Positions 26,203 to 36,282 of a DNA stretch of 64,000 nt are shown here, piece by piece. A program made the position numbers and the translations under genes. The notes below the pieces were generated by a model. That model was not told the origin of the DNA. It did not search any database and worked only from the letters and a program-made list of their open reading frames with translations. Source of the stretch: Amylibacter marinus (lineage in GTDB: Bacteria; Pseudomonadota; Alphaproteobacteria; Rhodobacterales; Rhodobacteraceae). The DNA is taken from the NCBI RefSeq assembly GCF_030160015.1, contig NZ_BSNN01000002.1, positions 1,054,001-1,118,000 of the forward strand, read 5' to 3'. The first letter of the stretch is position 1, and each line of letters begins with the position of its first letter.

Positions 26203-27341
26203 AGGCGCGCATAGGCGGATTTCAACAGCGCCTCTTGGTATTCCGAGGCGGCGGTACTGTCATACACCACGCCACCACCTACGTTTAACTGCACACTCTT
26301 ATCCTCAAACAATTTCAGAGTGCGAATTGCCACATTAAAACACATGCGCCCATCTGGGGCGATCCACCCGATAGAACCGCAATAGGCATCGCGCGCCTGA
26401 TCCTCTAGGTCGCGGATCACCTGCATGGCCCGGATTTTTGGCGCCCCCGTGATAGACCCACAGGGGAACAGCGCCTTGAACAGATCATCGAGGGATAGTG
26501 CTTGTTTCAGCCGCGCCCGCACCAGCGAGGTCATCTGATGCACCGTGGCATATGTTTCCACAGTGAACAATTCGGGCACATTCACCGATCCCAGCTCAGC
26601 CACCCGCGATATATCATTCCGCAACAGGTCAACAATCATCAAATTCTCGGCGCGGTTTTTGGTGTCACGTGCCAAAAACGCCTTGTTGGCGGCGTCTTCA
26701 TCGGCGGTGGCTCCGCGTGGCATAGTGCCCTTCATCGGGCGGGTTTCAATCATTCTGTTTTGATCCACCTGAAAAAACAATTCAGGCGAACGCGACAGTA
26801 AAATCGGCCCCTGCCCCAAGTTGACCAAGGCCCCATACCCCACCGCCTGTTTAGCCCATAATTTGGCATAAAGCCCTAGCGGTGTTCCAGAATAGTGCGC
26901 CTGCATCGGAAATGTCAGGTTGGTCTGGTAAAAATCGCCCGCGCGAATATAACCTGCGACCTGATCGAAGGCGGATGCGTATTCGGCCTCTGACCATGTG
27001 GGTTTTGGTGCGCTTAGCTCCGCGCCGGCGGCCAGTGATTGGCCCTGTGCCAGCATAGCCTCTGCGGCCAGAGGGTCGGGTGCGTCAAACACGCCAAAAC
27101 ACATAAGCGGCGCGCGGCGCCTTGCTGGCATCAGCGCGTGAAGCTTCTCTTCTAATGCATAACCCAACTCATAGCTGGTAAAACCTGCCAGCCATTTGCC
27201 CTGTGCGCGCGCACGTTCCAATGCGCCAAAGGCTGTTGATACATCCTCTATATCCCATGCACAGATCAATTCAGATGGGGCGCAGAAGGCCTGCGCCCGC
27301 TGATCTGGGCCATGTTCAATAAGAATGTAGGGGTCGTTCAC
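26199..27341 (-). CDS. pabB: aminodeoxychorismate synthase component I
   Basis: PabB converts chorismate with ammonia (from PabA glutaminase) to 4-amino-4-deoxychorismate, first step of p-aminobenzoate for folate. The 380-residue protein has the chorismate-binding fold with motifs such as FYQTNLTFPM, ETRPMKGTMPRG, NLMIVDLLRNDISRV, LFPCGSITGAPK and YCGSIGWIAPDG. The N-terminal domain is short. It starts with GTG at 27341 (AAGGGC eight bases upstream). Anthranilate-synthase TrpE is excluded by the short N-terminus and the PabB-like ETRPMKGT motif. PabA is not in the window. Confidence 0.9.
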   Translation of the reverse strand: MNDPYILIEHGPDQRAQAFCAPSELICAWDIEDVSTAFGALERARAQGKWLAGFTSYELGYALEEKLHALMPARRRAPLMCFGVFDAPDPLAAEAMLAQGQSLAAGAELSAPKPTWSEAEYASAFDQVAGYIRAGDFYQTNLTFPMQAHYSGTPLGLYAKLWAKQAVGYGALVNLGQGPILLSRSPELFFQVDQNRMIETRPMKGTMPRGATADEDAANKAFLARDTKNRAENLMIVDLLRNDISRVAELGSVNVPELFTVETYATVHQMTSLVRARLKQALSLDDLFKALFPCGSITGAPKIRAMQVIRDLEDQARDAYCGSIGWIAPDGRMCFNVAIRTLKLFEDKSVQLNVGGGVVYDSTAASEYQEALLKSAYARL

Positions 27342-27418
27342 AGAAATGCCCTTGGTTGTCTGTTCTGTTATTTAATCCCGAACACCCCGAAGCGCCACAT
27401 TAAATTATAGAATATATT

Positions 27419-27829
27419 TTAGCGCGTTGTGCATTTTCCAGAGCCCTTAAATGCATTTAAGTACCCCAGTGGTATGGCCGATACGATCGCTTTGTTATTC
27501 TTTTTCAGCCAAGTTAATCGATACTGAAAATTGGCGTATTGGCGTGATGAACTGTTCGCGCCCTTAAGGCCGAAAACAACAGTCATACGTTTGTCATTGA
27601 CCGCATCAACAACACCGGTGTTTGCGATTTTTCCATTCGCAGATGCAGATGGATGCAGGACTTTGATATTATCGTCATCTAAATTATAATCCACGACAAT
27701 TCGGGTCGGAATGTAACCACCAGAGCGATCTAGTTTTGTAATCTTACAATCCAGAATTTTTGCAGAGGCGGCAACTGGGCCAAGGGTAACGATCGCGGCC
27801 AATAGGGCCGTCGTAATTGTTTGTTTCAA
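27419..27829 (-). CDS. small secreted protein of unknown function
   Basis: A 136-residue protein with a clear Sec signal peptide (KQTITTALLAAIVTLGPVAASAK), probably cleaved after ASA near residue 23. The mature part is basic, beta-rich and contains two cysteines (DCKITK and GKCTTR) likely forming a disulfide between its ends. No family recognised. The start codon is TTG (27829) with AGGGA seven bases upstream. It lies upstream of pabB on the same strand (77-base gap). Confidence 0.7.
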   Translation of the reverse strand: MKQTITTALLAAIVTLGPVAASAKILDCKITKLDRSGGYIPTRIVVDYNLDDDNIKVLHPSASANGKIANTGVVDAVNDKRMTVVFGLKGANSSSRQYANFQYRLTWLKKNNKAIVSAIPLGYLNAFKGSGKCTTR

Positions 27830-28135
27830 AATTTTTCCCTTAAAGTAATATTTATTTTTCTCTATTCTTCTATAGATGGCACTTCAGAAGTCAATGATTT
27901 AAGGCCGCGAAATCTGAACATTGTATTGACGCGACGCAGCTCCCCAAAATTCAGCCGCAGATTTCCAAATTTCATCGGTATCCGATCCAAAATCAATTCT
28001 ACCGCCCAAAACTCCGCTAATTTTCGGGATATACCCCAAACCCCCCTTGCGCCAACCCACTCAAATCATTACACGCAGGACAATTTGGAAAATCCGCGCG
28101 ATTCCGTCCCCGCGCCCGTCTAAGGAAGCTGCCCT
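27830..28135. other. carB upstream region without a gene
   Basis: About 306 bases between the divergent secreted-protein gene and carB. A TTGACG (27926-27931) may be a -35 box, but no good -10 follows. AAGGAAG lies eight bases before the carB ATG. A plus-strand frame here lacks a ribosome site and protein-like composition. I see no riboswitch or attenuator-like hairpin. Confidence 0.4.
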
Positions 28136-31100
28136 ATGCCCAAAAGAACCGATATATCTTCCATCATGATCATCGGCGCAGGGCCCATTATTATCGGGCA
28201 AGCCTGTGAATTTGATTATTCAGGGGCACAGGCCTGTAAAGCGCTGCGCGAAGAAGGTTATCGTGTGATTTTGGTGAATTCCAACCCTGCCACGATCATG
28301 ACCGATCCTGATATGGCAGATGCCACCTACGTAGAACCCATCACCCCCGAAGTCGTTGCCAAGATCATCGCGCACGAGCGCCCCGATGCTCTACTGCCGA
28401 CCATGGGCGGACAAACCGGCCTAAATACAGCATTGGCGCTGGACGAAGATGGCACCCTTGAAAAATACAATGTTGAATTGATCGGCGCGGATCGCAAGGC
28501 GATTGAGATGGCCGAGGATCGCAAACTATTCCGCGAAGCCATGGATCGCTTGGGGATCGAAAACCCCCGCGCCACCATCGCCGAGAGTATGGAAGATGCG
28601 ATGGCTGCGATCGACGACATCGGCTTGCCCGCGATTATTCGCCCTGCCTTTACCATGGGTGGTACCGGTGGTGGTATTGCCTACAACCGCGAAGATTACA
28701 TTCACTTTTGCACCACGGGTTTGGATGCATCCCCCGTTAATCAAATATTGATCGACGAAAGCTTGCTAGGCTGGAAAGAATACGAGATGGAGGTTGTGCG
28801 CGACAAAGCGGACAATGCCATTATCGTTTGTTCTATTGAAAACGTAGACCCCATGGGGGTGCACACTGGCGACAGTATCACTGTGGCCCCTGCCCTAACC
28901 CTGACCGACAAAGAATATCAGATGATGCGGACACATTCGATCAATGTGTTGCGCGAGATCGGTGTTGAAACTGGTGGTTCAAACGTTCAGTGGTCGGTTA
29001 ATCCCAAAAACGGCCGTATGGTGGTGATCGAGATGAACCCGCGGGTGTCGCGCTCATCTGCTTTGGCATCCAAGGCCACGGGTTTCCCGATTGCCAAAAT
29101 CGCGGCGAAACTGGCCGTTGGCTATACGTTGGACGAGCTGGACAATGATATCACCGGTGTCACGCCTGCGTCCTTCGAGCCCAGTATTGATTATGTGGTC
29201 ACCAAGATACCGCGTTTTGCTTTTGAAAAATTTGCTGGGGCTGAGCCGATCCTTGGCACCGCAATGAAATCTGTGGGCGAGGCCATGGCCATTGGGCGCA
29301 CTATTCATGAATCTCTGCAAAAGGCGCTGGCCTCGTTGGAAACTGGACTATCTGGGTTTGACGAGATCGAAATCGCAGGTGCCCCAGACAAATCAGCGGT
29401 GATCAAGGCTATTTCTGTACAAACGCCCGACCGTATGGTTCTGATCGCACAGGCGATGCGCCATGGGCTTACCAATGATGAGATCATCGCCGCCACATCC
29501 TTTGACCCATGGTTCCTAAACCGCATTCGCGAAATCGTGGATATGGAGGCAGAAATCCGCGAAAATGGTCTACCCGGCACGGCCAAGGCGCTGCGCCGCG
29601 TGAAAATGATGGGCTTTAGTGATGCGCGTCTGGCCACCCTTACCGGTGCGACCGAGCGTGAAATCCGCATTGCGCGCAATGCGCTTGGTGTAACGGCTGT
29701 GTTCAAACGCATTGATACCTGTGCGGCCGAATTCGAGGCGCAAACACCCTATATGTATTCGACCTACGAGGCGGATTCGATGGGGGATGTGGAATGCGAG
29801 GCGCGCCCATCTGATCGCAAGAAGGTGGTTATTCTGGGCGGTGGCCCAAATCGTATCGGTCAGGGGATCGAATTTGATTATTGTTGTGTACATGCCTGCT
29901 ATGCGCTGACGGCGGCAGGTTATGAAACCATTATGGTCAACTGTAACCCAGAAACCGTTTCCACCGATTACGATACATCCGATCGTTTGTATTTCGAGCC
30001 GCTCAGCATGGAAGCGGTGATGGAAATCCTGCGTGTAGAGCAGGAAAACGGTACATTGCACGGTGTGATCGTACAATTTGGTGGCCAGACCCCTCTGAAA
30101 TTGGCCAATGATCTAGAGGCCGAGGGTATCCCAATTTTGGGCACCTCGCCAGATGCCATCGATTTGGCCGAGGATCGCGAACGTTTCCAGCAAATGTTGG
30201 AAAGCCTTGACCTGAAACAGCCCTATAACGGAATCGCTCATAACGACGAAGAGTGTTTCACCATTGCCAAGGACGTGGGATATCCGCTGGTCATTCGCCC
30301 CTCTTATGTTTTGGGTGGCCGTGCTATGGAGATCATCCGCACAGACGCGCAGTTGGAACGCTATGTCACCGAAGCTGTAAAAGTATCTGGCGACAGCCCC
30401 GTTTTGCTCGACAGCTATTTGGTGGGTGCGATCGAGGTGGATGTTGATGCGCTGTGTGATGGCGAGGACGTTCATGTGGCTGGTATCATGCAACATATCG
30501 AAGAGGCTGGTGTGCATTCGGGCGATAGCGCCTGTTCCTTGCCGCCATATTCCTTGTCAGATGAATTGATCGAAGAAATGACCCGTCAATCCAAGGCCAT
30601 GGCTCTTAAGCTGAATGTTGTTGGCCTGATGAACGTGCAATTTGCCATCAAGAATGACGAGATTTTTATCCTAGAGGTCAATCCTCGTGCATCGCGCACC
30701 GTACCCTTTGTGGCAAAGGCAATCAATTCCCCCATCGCGGCCATCGCGGCGCGTATCATGGCGGGCGAGAAGTTGGCTGATTTTGATTTGAAATCACCCC
30801 ACCCAGATCATTTCGCGGTGAAAGAGGCGGTTCTACCATTTAACCGCTTCCCGGGTGTTGATCCATTGCTGGGGCCAGAGATGCGCTCTACCGGCGAGGT
30901 TATGGGGCTCGATACCACGTTTGAACGTGCGTTTTTGAAATCTCAACTGGGTGCAGGCACGCCGCTACCAGAGCAAGGCACCGTATTCATCTCGATCAAA
31001 GACAGCGATAAAACATCGCTGATTCTAGAGGCGGCAGAAATCCTAACCGAGCTAGGGTTCACCATTTTGGCCACGGGTGGCACCGCCAAGTGGTTGTCGG

Positions 31101-31366
31101 AGAATGCTGTGGCGAATACGCTGGTGAGCAAAGTATTCGAGGGTCGCCCCAATATCGTGGATACGCTAAAGGACGGCGCGGTTGATCTGATTTTCAACAC
31201 CACCGAAGGCACCCAGAGCCTAGAGGACAGCCGCGAAATTCGCGCGGTCGCCCTGTCTGGTAAAATTGCCTACTACACCACCGCCGCCGCATCCAATGCC
31301 GCCGCCAAGGCGATCCGCAACATGCGCGAAGGCGAGATTGAAGTAAAGGCGCTGCAAAATTATTAG
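28136..31366 (+). CDS. carB: carbamoyl-phosphate synthase large subunit
   Basis: CarB makes carbamoyl phosphate from bicarbonate, ATP and ammonia supplied by CarA, for arginine and pyrimidines. The 1076-residue protein has two homologous ATP-grasp halves: the first begins [22 protein letters not shown], the second [22 protein letters not shown] near residue 560. The C-terminal MGS-like allosteric domain (about 930-1076) carries the UMP/ornithine-type regulatory pocket motif [15 protein letters not shown]. carA is not in the window, so the subunits are encoded apart. Confidence 0.97.
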   Translation: MPKRTDISSIMIIGAGPIIIGQACEFDYSGAQACKALREEGYRVILVNSNPATIMTDPDMADATYVEPITPEVVAKIIAHERPDALLPTMGGQTGLNTALALDEDGTLEKYNVELIGADRKAIEMAEDRKLFREAMDRLGIENPRATIAESMEDAMAAIDDIGLPAIIRPAFTMGGTGGGIAYNREDYIHFCTTGLDASPVNQILIDESLLGWKEYEMEVVRDKADNAIIVCSIENVDPMGVHTGDSITVAPALTLTDKEYQMMRTHSINVLREIGVETGGSNVQWSVNPKNGRMVVIEMNPRVSRSSALASKATGFPIAKIAAKLAVGYTLDELDNDITGVTPASFEPSIDYVVTKIPRFAFEKFAGAEPILGTAMKSVGEAMAIGRTIHESLQKALASLETGLSGFDEIEIAGAPDKSAVIKAISVQTPDRMVLIAQAMRHGLTNDEIIAATSFDPWFLNRIREIVDMEAEIRENGLPGTAKALRRVKMMGFSDARLATLTGATEREIRIARNALGVTAVFKRIDTCAAEFEAQTPYMYSTYEADSMGDVECEARPSDRKKVVILGGGPNRIGQGIEFDYCCVHACYALTAAGYETIMVNCNPETVSTDYDTSDRLYFEPLSMEAVMEILRVEQENGTLHGVIVQFGGQTPLKLANDLEAEGIPILGTSPDAIDLAEDRERFQQMLESLDLKQPYNGIAHNDEECFTIAKDVGYPLVIRPSYVLGGRAMEIIRTDAQLERYVTEAVKVSGDSPVLLDSYLVGAIEVDVDALCDGEDVHVAGIMQHIEEAGVHSGDSACSLPPYSLSDELIEEMTRQSKAMALKLNVVGLMNVQFAIKNDEIFILEVNPRASRTVPFVAKAINSPIAAIAARIMAGEKLADFDLKSPHPDHFAVKEAVLPFNRFPGVDPLLGPEMRSTGEVMGLDTTFERAFLKSQLGAGTPLPEQGTVFISIKDSDKTSLILEAAEILTELGFTILATGGTAKWLSENAVANTLVSKVFEGRPNIVDTLKDGAVDLIFNTTEGTQSLEDSREIRAVALSGKIAYYTTAAASNAAAKAIRNMREGEIEVKALQNY

Positions 31367-31384
31367 GGCAGGAAGCTGCCCTAA
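31363..31384 (+). terminator. 9-bp hairpin at the carB stop codon
   Basis: TTAGGGCAG (31363-31371) and CTGCCCTAA (31376-31384) are perfect arms around a GAAG loop. The left arm contains the carB stop codon. No T-run follows, so it may protect the 3' end or mildly terminate. Confidence 0.4.
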
Positions 31385-31449
31385 ACCAAAACGCGACATT
31401 GCATTATTTCAGGCCGCCGGCTAACGTCGGTGGTAACCAAGGAGTTGCG

Positions 31450-31524
31450 ATGCGTCTGATCTTTTGTATTGTTTTGTCTGCCGTGCTGGCGGGATGTAAT
31501 GTGCCGATAATTCCTGGAATTTAG
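31450..31524 (+). CDS. 24-residue lipoprotein
   Basis: This tiny ORF encodes MRLIFCIVLSAVLAGCNVPI followed by IPGI. It is a complete lipoprotein signal: positive n-region, hydrophobic core and lipobox LAGC (Cys16), leaving a mature lipopeptide of only 9 residues, CNVPIIPGI. Support: AAGGAG six bases before the ATG, and very short lipoproteins of this pattern recur in Rhodobacteraceae. It stands alone between carB and pyc. Possible roles are entericidin-like or envelope stress peptides, but this is speculative. Confidence 0.55.
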   Translation: MRLIFCIVLSAVLAGCNVPIIPGI

Positions 31525-31856
31525 CGCGCCAATGCTCTTGTGCCTTCTGGGATATTTCTTCAGCTGTTTTTGGCCCACTCTTTTTTCCAAACTTCGGGGA
31601 ATCGCACCCTATCAAATCGCGCCACCGTAATTGGGTACACGGCACTGTCCGATCAACTGTGCATCGTTTTTTCGGGCCCGCAATCCCAGGGGGCTATTTT
31701 GCGAATTTACGCACAAAAATTTCCCACAACCGCTGTATTTCGACAAATTATTCCAAATCCCCAAAACTGCCAAAATGTCGCAGGCAAATTTGATATACCT
31801 ATAACGTAGAACATGCATGGCACCTCTGCCTAAGCATAGATTTAATCGGAGTGAAC
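31525..31856. other. intergenic region upstream of pyc
   Basis: About 330 bases. A minus-strand open frame (MPCTQLRWRDLIG at 31645, running to 31421) contains the charged segment KTAEEISQKAQEHW but overlaps the lipoprotein antisense and has no clear ribosome site. TATAAC at 31800-31805 may be a -10 for pyc. No RNA gene is seen. Confidence 0.3.
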
Positions 31857-34800
31857 ATGACCGAATTTTCCAAAATCCTAATCGCCAACCGCGGCGAAAT
31901 CGCAATTCGCATCATGCGTGCAGCCAATGAGATGGGAAAGAAAACCGTCGCGATCTATGCCGAAGAGGACAAGCTGGGACTGCACCGTTTTAAGGCCGAT
32001 GAGGCCTATCGCATTGGCGAGAATATGGGGCCGGTTGCTGCCTATCTAAGTATAGAAGAGATCATTCGCGTGGCAAAAATGTCAGGGGCGGATGCCATTC
32101 ACCCTGGTTATGGCTTGCTGTCAGAAAACCCCGAATTCGTCGATGCCTGTAGCGCTGCCGGCATCAAATTCATTGGCCCGAAGGCCGAGACAATGCGCAA
32201 ATTGGGCGACAAGGCATCCGCGCGCCGCGTGGCAATGGAGGCCGGTGTGCCCGTGGTACCCGCAACCGAAGTCTTGCCCGATGATATGGATCAAGTGCGC
32301 AAAATGGCCGATGAGGTTGGTTATCCCTTTATGCTAAAGGCATCATGGGGTGGCGGGGGGCGCGGTATGCGCCCGATCATGAATGCCGACGAGTTAGAAG
32401 AAAAGGTTCTAGAGGGGCGGCGCGAAGCCGAGGCCGCCTTTGGCAATGGCGAGGGCTATCTAGAGCGCCTTGTTCAGCGCGCCCGCCATGTAGAGGTGCA
32501 GATTCTGGGCGACAGCCACGGCGATATTTACCACCTGTATGAGCGCGATTGTTCCGTACAGCGCCGCAACCAAAAGGTGGTCGAGCGTGCCCCCGCCCCT
32601 TATCTAAGCGATGCGCAACGCCAAGAGCTTTGCGCGCTGGGGCGCAAAATTTGTGCTCATGTGGGCTATGAATGCGCAGGGACTGTGGAATTCCTGATGG
32701 ATATGGACACGGATGAGTTCTTCTTCATCGAGGTGAACCCCCGCGTGCAGGTAGAGCATACCGTAACCGAGGAAGTGACCGGCATCGACATCGTGCGCGC
32801 CCAAATCCGCATCGCCGAAGGCGCCACATTGGCCAAGGCTACAGGCGCCGCCAGCCAAGATGACATCCGCCTAAACGGCCACGCTCTGCAAACCCGCATC
32901 ACCACAGAGGATCCGCAAAACAACTTTATCCCCGATTATGGCCGCATCAGCGCCTATCGCTCGGCCACGGGTCTGGGCGTGCGTCTGGATGGCGGCACCG
33001 CCTATTCTGGTGCAGTGATCACGCGGTTTTACGACAGCCTGCTAGTAAAAATCACCACCAAGGGGCCAAGCCCAAAAACCGCCATAGCCCGTATGGATCG
33101 CGCATTGCGCGAATTCCGCATCCGCGGCGTGTCTACCAACATCGCCTTTGTGATCAATCTGCTGAAGCACCCCACGTTTCTGGATAACACCTATCACACC
33201 AAATTCATCGACCAGACCCCCGATCTATTTGATTTCAAGCCCCGCCGCGATCGCGCTACCAAGATTTTGACCTACTTGTCAGATGTGATCATTAACGGGC
33301 ACCCAGAGGTCGCAGACCCTGTGCGCCCCGCGCTTGCCCGCGCCGTGGTTCCACAGAACAAAACCCCCGATGTTCCGCGTGGTGCGCGCAATTTGCTGAT
33401 CGAGCAAGGCCCGCAGGCCGTGGCCGATTGGATGGCGGATCAAAAGCAATTGTTGATCACCGACACCACCATGCGCGATGGGCATCAATCCCTGTTGGCC
33501 ACGCGCATGCGCTCGATTGATATGGTGAATATCGCCGATACCTATGCGCATAACCTACCAGAGCTGTTCTCGGTGGAATGCTGGGGGGGGGCGACCTTTG
33601 ATGTCGCCTATCGTTTCTTGCATGAATGCCCGTGGCAGCGGTTGCGCGATCTGCGCGAGCGGATGCCAAACCTGATGACCCAGATGTTGCTGCGCTCGTC
33701 TAATGGTGTGGGGTATACCAATTACCCCGATAATGTGGTGCAGGAATTTGTACGCCAATCTGCCGAGACGGGCATAGACGTGTTCCGCGTGTTTGATCCG
33801 TTGAACTGGGTTGAAAACATGCGCCTGTCGATGGATGCAGTTCTGGACAGTGGCAAGCTGTTAGAGGGCGTGATCTGCTACACTGGCGATATCTTGGATC
33901 CTGATCGTGCCAAATACGATCTGAAATACTATGTGGATATGGGCAAACAGCTAAAAGAGGCTGGTACCCATGTGTTAGGCCTAAAGGATATGGCGGGCCT
34001 GTTGAAACCCGCCGCCGCAACAGCCCTTGTCACCGCATTGAAAGAAGAGGTTGGCCTACCGATCCATTTCCACACCCATGACACCAGCGGCATGGCGGGG
34101 GCATCTATACTGGCGGCATCTGCGGCGGGTGTTGATGCGGTAGATGTGGCCATGGATGCTTTTTCTGGTGGTACATCCCAACCTTGCCTAGGATCCATGG
34201 TCGAGGCCCTGCGCAACACCGAACGCGACACCGGCATTGATATTGCCACCGTGCGCGATATCAATGATTACTGGGCCGCCATACGCGGGCACTATGCCGC
34301 ATACGAAAGTGGCACATCATCGCCCGCATCCGAAGTTTATCTACACGAAATGCCCGGCGGGCAGTTTACCAACCTAAAGGCACAGGCCCGCTCCATGGGG
34401 CTGGAAAGCCGTTGGTTAGAAATTGCCAAGACCTATGCCGATGTGAACCACGCCTTTGGCGATGTGATCAAGGTAACGCCCATTGCAAAAACCGTGGGAG
34501 ATATGGCCCTTAGCATGGTATCGGCGGGTCTCACAATCGAGGACGTTCTGAACCCCAACAAAGAGGTGGCATTCCCGGAATCAGTCGAGACCTTCTTTAA
34601 GGGCGAAGTTGGCCAGCCCTATGGTGGTTTCCCCGAGGCACTACAGAAGAAGGTTTTGCGTGGCCGCACCCCGCTTGAGGTACGCCCGGGTTCAGTATTA
34701 CCCGCGGCGGATCTAGAGGCCGAGCGGGCCAAGCTGGCCGAGATGCTAGACGTGGAGCATGTGGATAACGAAGATCTGAACGGCTATCTAATGTACCCAA

Positions 34801-35297
34801 AGGTCTTTACCGATTATCAAGCCCACCACAAGATAAACGGCCCTGTACGTACCCTGCCCACGGAAAACTTCTTATATGGGATGCAACCGGGCGAAGGTAT
34901 TTCTTGTGAAATCGACCCGGGTAAGACGCTGGAAATTCAGCTGATTGCTGTGGGTAAGACTGACGAAGATGGCCAAGCACGGGTGTTTTTCGAACTAAAC
35001 GGCCAGCCACGCACCATCCGCGTCACCGATTCCAATAAGGCCGCCACCACCATAAAGCGCGCCCAAGCAGAGGCCGGCAATACCGCCCATGTCGGTGCGC
35101 CAATGCCCGGCGCTATTTCATCTGTGGTCGTCAGTGTGGGCCAAGAGGTCGCCGAGGGTGATTTATTGTTCACCATCGAGGCCATGAAAATGGAAACAGG
35201 CATCAGTGCCGAACAGGGTGGCGTGATCAAGGCCATCCACTCGGCCACCGGGACACAGGTAGATGCCAAGGATCTGATCGTGGAATTCGAAGCCTAA
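31857..35297 (+). CDS. pyc: pyruvate carboxylase
   Basis: Biotin enzyme converting pyruvate, bicarbonate and ATP to oxaloacetate, the main anaplerotic step. The 1146 residues have the full single-chain order: biotin carboxylase (1-450, start KILIANRGEIAIRIMRA), carboxyltransferase (about 530-800, DTTMRDGHQSL metal site, VLGLKDMAG), allosteric linker, and C-terminal biotin carboxyl carrier with Lys1111 in EAMKMET. I use the ATG at 31857 rather than the GTG at 31851, since CGGAG is correctly spaced for the former. It is monocistronic, with a terminator at its 3' end. Confidence 0.96.
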   Translation: MTEFSKILIANRGEIAIRIMRAANEMGKKTVAIYAEEDKLGLHRFKADEAYRIGENMGPVAAYLSIEEIIRVAKMSGADAIHPGYGLLSENPEFVDACSAAGIKFIGPKAETMRKLGDKASARRVAMEAGVPVVPATEVLPDDMDQVRKMADEVGYPFMLKASWGGGGRGMRPIMNADELEEKVLEGRREAEAAFGNGEGYLERLVQRARHVEVQILGDSHGDIYHLYERDCSVQRRNQKVVERAPAPYLSDAQRQELCALGRKICAHVGYECAGTVEFLMDMDTDEFFFIEVNPRVQVEHTVTEEVTGIDIVRAQIRIAEGATLAKATGAASQDDIRLNGHALQTRITTEDPQNNFIPDYGRISAYRSATGLGVRLDGGTAYSGAVITRFYDSLLVKITTKGPSPKTAIARMDRALREFRIRGVSTNIAFVINLLKHPTFLDNTYHTKFIDQTPDLFDFKPRRDRATKILTYLSDVIINGHPEVADPVRPALARAVVPQNKTPDVPRGARNLLIEQGPQAVADWMADQKQLLITDTTMRDGHQSLLATRMRSIDMVNIADTYAHNLPELFSVECWGGATFDVAYRFLHECPWQRLRDLRERMPNLMTQMLLRSSNGVGYTNYPDNVVQEFVRQSAETGIDVFRVFDPLNWVENMRLSMDAVLDSGKLLEGVICYTGDILDPDRAKYDLKYYVDMGKQLKEAGTHVLGLKDMAGLLKPAAATALVTALKEEVGLPIHFHTHDTSGMAGASILAASAAGVDAVDVAMDAFSGGTSQPCLGSMVEALRNTERDTGIDIATVRDINDYWAAIRGHYAAYESGTSSPASEVYLHEMPGGQFTNLKAQARSMGLESRWLEIAKTYADVNHAFGDVIKVTPIAKTVGDMALSMVSAGLTIEDVLNPNKEVAFPESVETFFKGEVGQPYGGFPEALQKKVLRGRTPLEVRPGSVLPAADLEAERAKLAEMLDVEHVDNEDLNGYLMYPKVFTDYQAHHKINGPVRTLPTENFLYGMQPGEGISCEIDPGKTLEIQLIAVGKTDEDGQARVFFELNGQPRTIRVTDSNKAATTIKRAQAEAGNTAHVGAPMPGAISSVVVSVGQEVAEGDLLFTIEAMKMETGISAEQGGVIKAIHSATGTQVDAKDLIVEFEA

Positions 35298-35323
35298 CAT
35301 CGCAGATTAACAAACAAGCCTAG

Positions 35324-35350
35324 CGCCCCGCAATGCGGGGCGTTATTCAT
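35324..35350 (+). terminator. rho-independent terminator of pyc
   Basis: CGCCCCGC (35324-35331) pairs with GCGGGGCG (35335-35342) around AAT, then TTATTCAT. Located 27 bases past the pyc stop, before psuK. Confidence 0.75.
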
Positions 35351-35385
35351 TTGGGGCTAGCCTACGATTCGCCAAGGACTCCTAT

Positions 35386-36282
35386 ATGACCGCCTCTAAA
35401 ACCATCGACATCCTCTGCATCGGTTCCGTGTTGTGGGACATTATCGGTCGCGCACCACAGGTGATGAATGTGGGCACTGACGTGGGTGGACGCATCACTC
35501 GCATCCCCGGTGGCGTTGCCATGAATATTGCCATGACCGCCCAGCGCTTTGGCCTGCGCCCCGCCCTGCTTACGGCTATTGGTGATGATGCCGAGGGGGC
35601 AGATTTGTTGCGAGCCTGTACTGATATGGGAATGATCACCGATCATGTGCACCGCTCTGAAGGCATGCCAACCGATCGGTATATGGCCATCGAGGGTAGC
35701 AACGGGCTGGTTGCCGCCATTGCCGATGCCCATACCCTAGAGGCAGCCGATAGCGATATCCTGCGCCCGCTGTCTGATGGGCGCTTGGGCAGTGAAGCCG
35801 CGCCCTATGATGGGGTGATTGCGCTAGATGGCAACTTGACTACATCGCTGCTGAGCGAGATCGCCAACAGTCCCCTATTTGCCCGCGCCGATATGCGCCT
35901 GGCCCCCGCCAGCCCCGGCAAGGCCCAGCGATTGCTGCCCCTGTTAAAACACGCAGGCGCAACCCTTTATGTGAACCTAGAAGAGGCCGGATTGCTATGT
36001 GATACGCCCTTTGATACCGCCTTTGACGCCGCCGCCGCCTTGGTGGCACGCGGTGCTCACCGTGTGCTGGTGACCAACGGCGCTAGGGCCGCCAGCCTTG
36101 CCAGTGCCGCAAATCATATCACTGCTACCCCACCTCAGGTGGCCCAGCGCCGCGTGACGGGTGCAGGTGATACATTCATGGCCGCCCATATCGCCGCAGA
36201 AATAAATAACATACCGGCCCAAGAGGCCCTAGAACAGGCCCTTGCCACCGCCGCTAAATACGTATCCGGAGAAGACGAATAA
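35386..36282 (+). CDS. psuK: PfkB-family sugar kinase, probable pseudouridine kinase
   Basis: A 298-residue ribokinase/PfkB kinase. It has the N-terminal nucleoside-binding GVAMNIAMTAQRFG element and the C-terminal catalytic signature RRVTGAGDTFMAAH, with the anion-hole and base Asp in GAGD. The directly following, overlapping gene is psuG, and this pair makes pseudouridine kinase (pseudouridine to pseudouridine 5'-phosphate) by far the best call; sequence alone would not separate it from other PfkB kinases. AAGGA lies seven bases before the ATG. Its stop overlaps psuG as TAATG. Confidence 0.85.
   Translation: MTASKTIDILCIGSVLWDIIGRAPQVMNVGTDVGGRITRIPGGVAMNIAMTAQRFGLRPALLTAIGDDAEGADLLRACTDMGMITDHVHRSEGMPTDRYMAIEGSNGLVAAIADAHTLEAADSDILRPLSDGRLGSEAAPYDGVIALDGNLTTSLLSEIANSPLFARADMRLAPASPGKAQRLLPLLKHAGATLYVNLEEAGLLCDTPFDTAFDAAAALVARGAHRVLVTNGARAASLASAANHITATPPQVAQRRVTGAGDTFMAAHIAAEINNIPAQEALEQALATAAKYVSGEDE

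Noticed and set aside
31612-31905. 97-codon minus-strand frame spanning the pyc start
   Set aside because: Antisense to the start of pyc, Arg/Trp/Leu-rich shadow without start signals.
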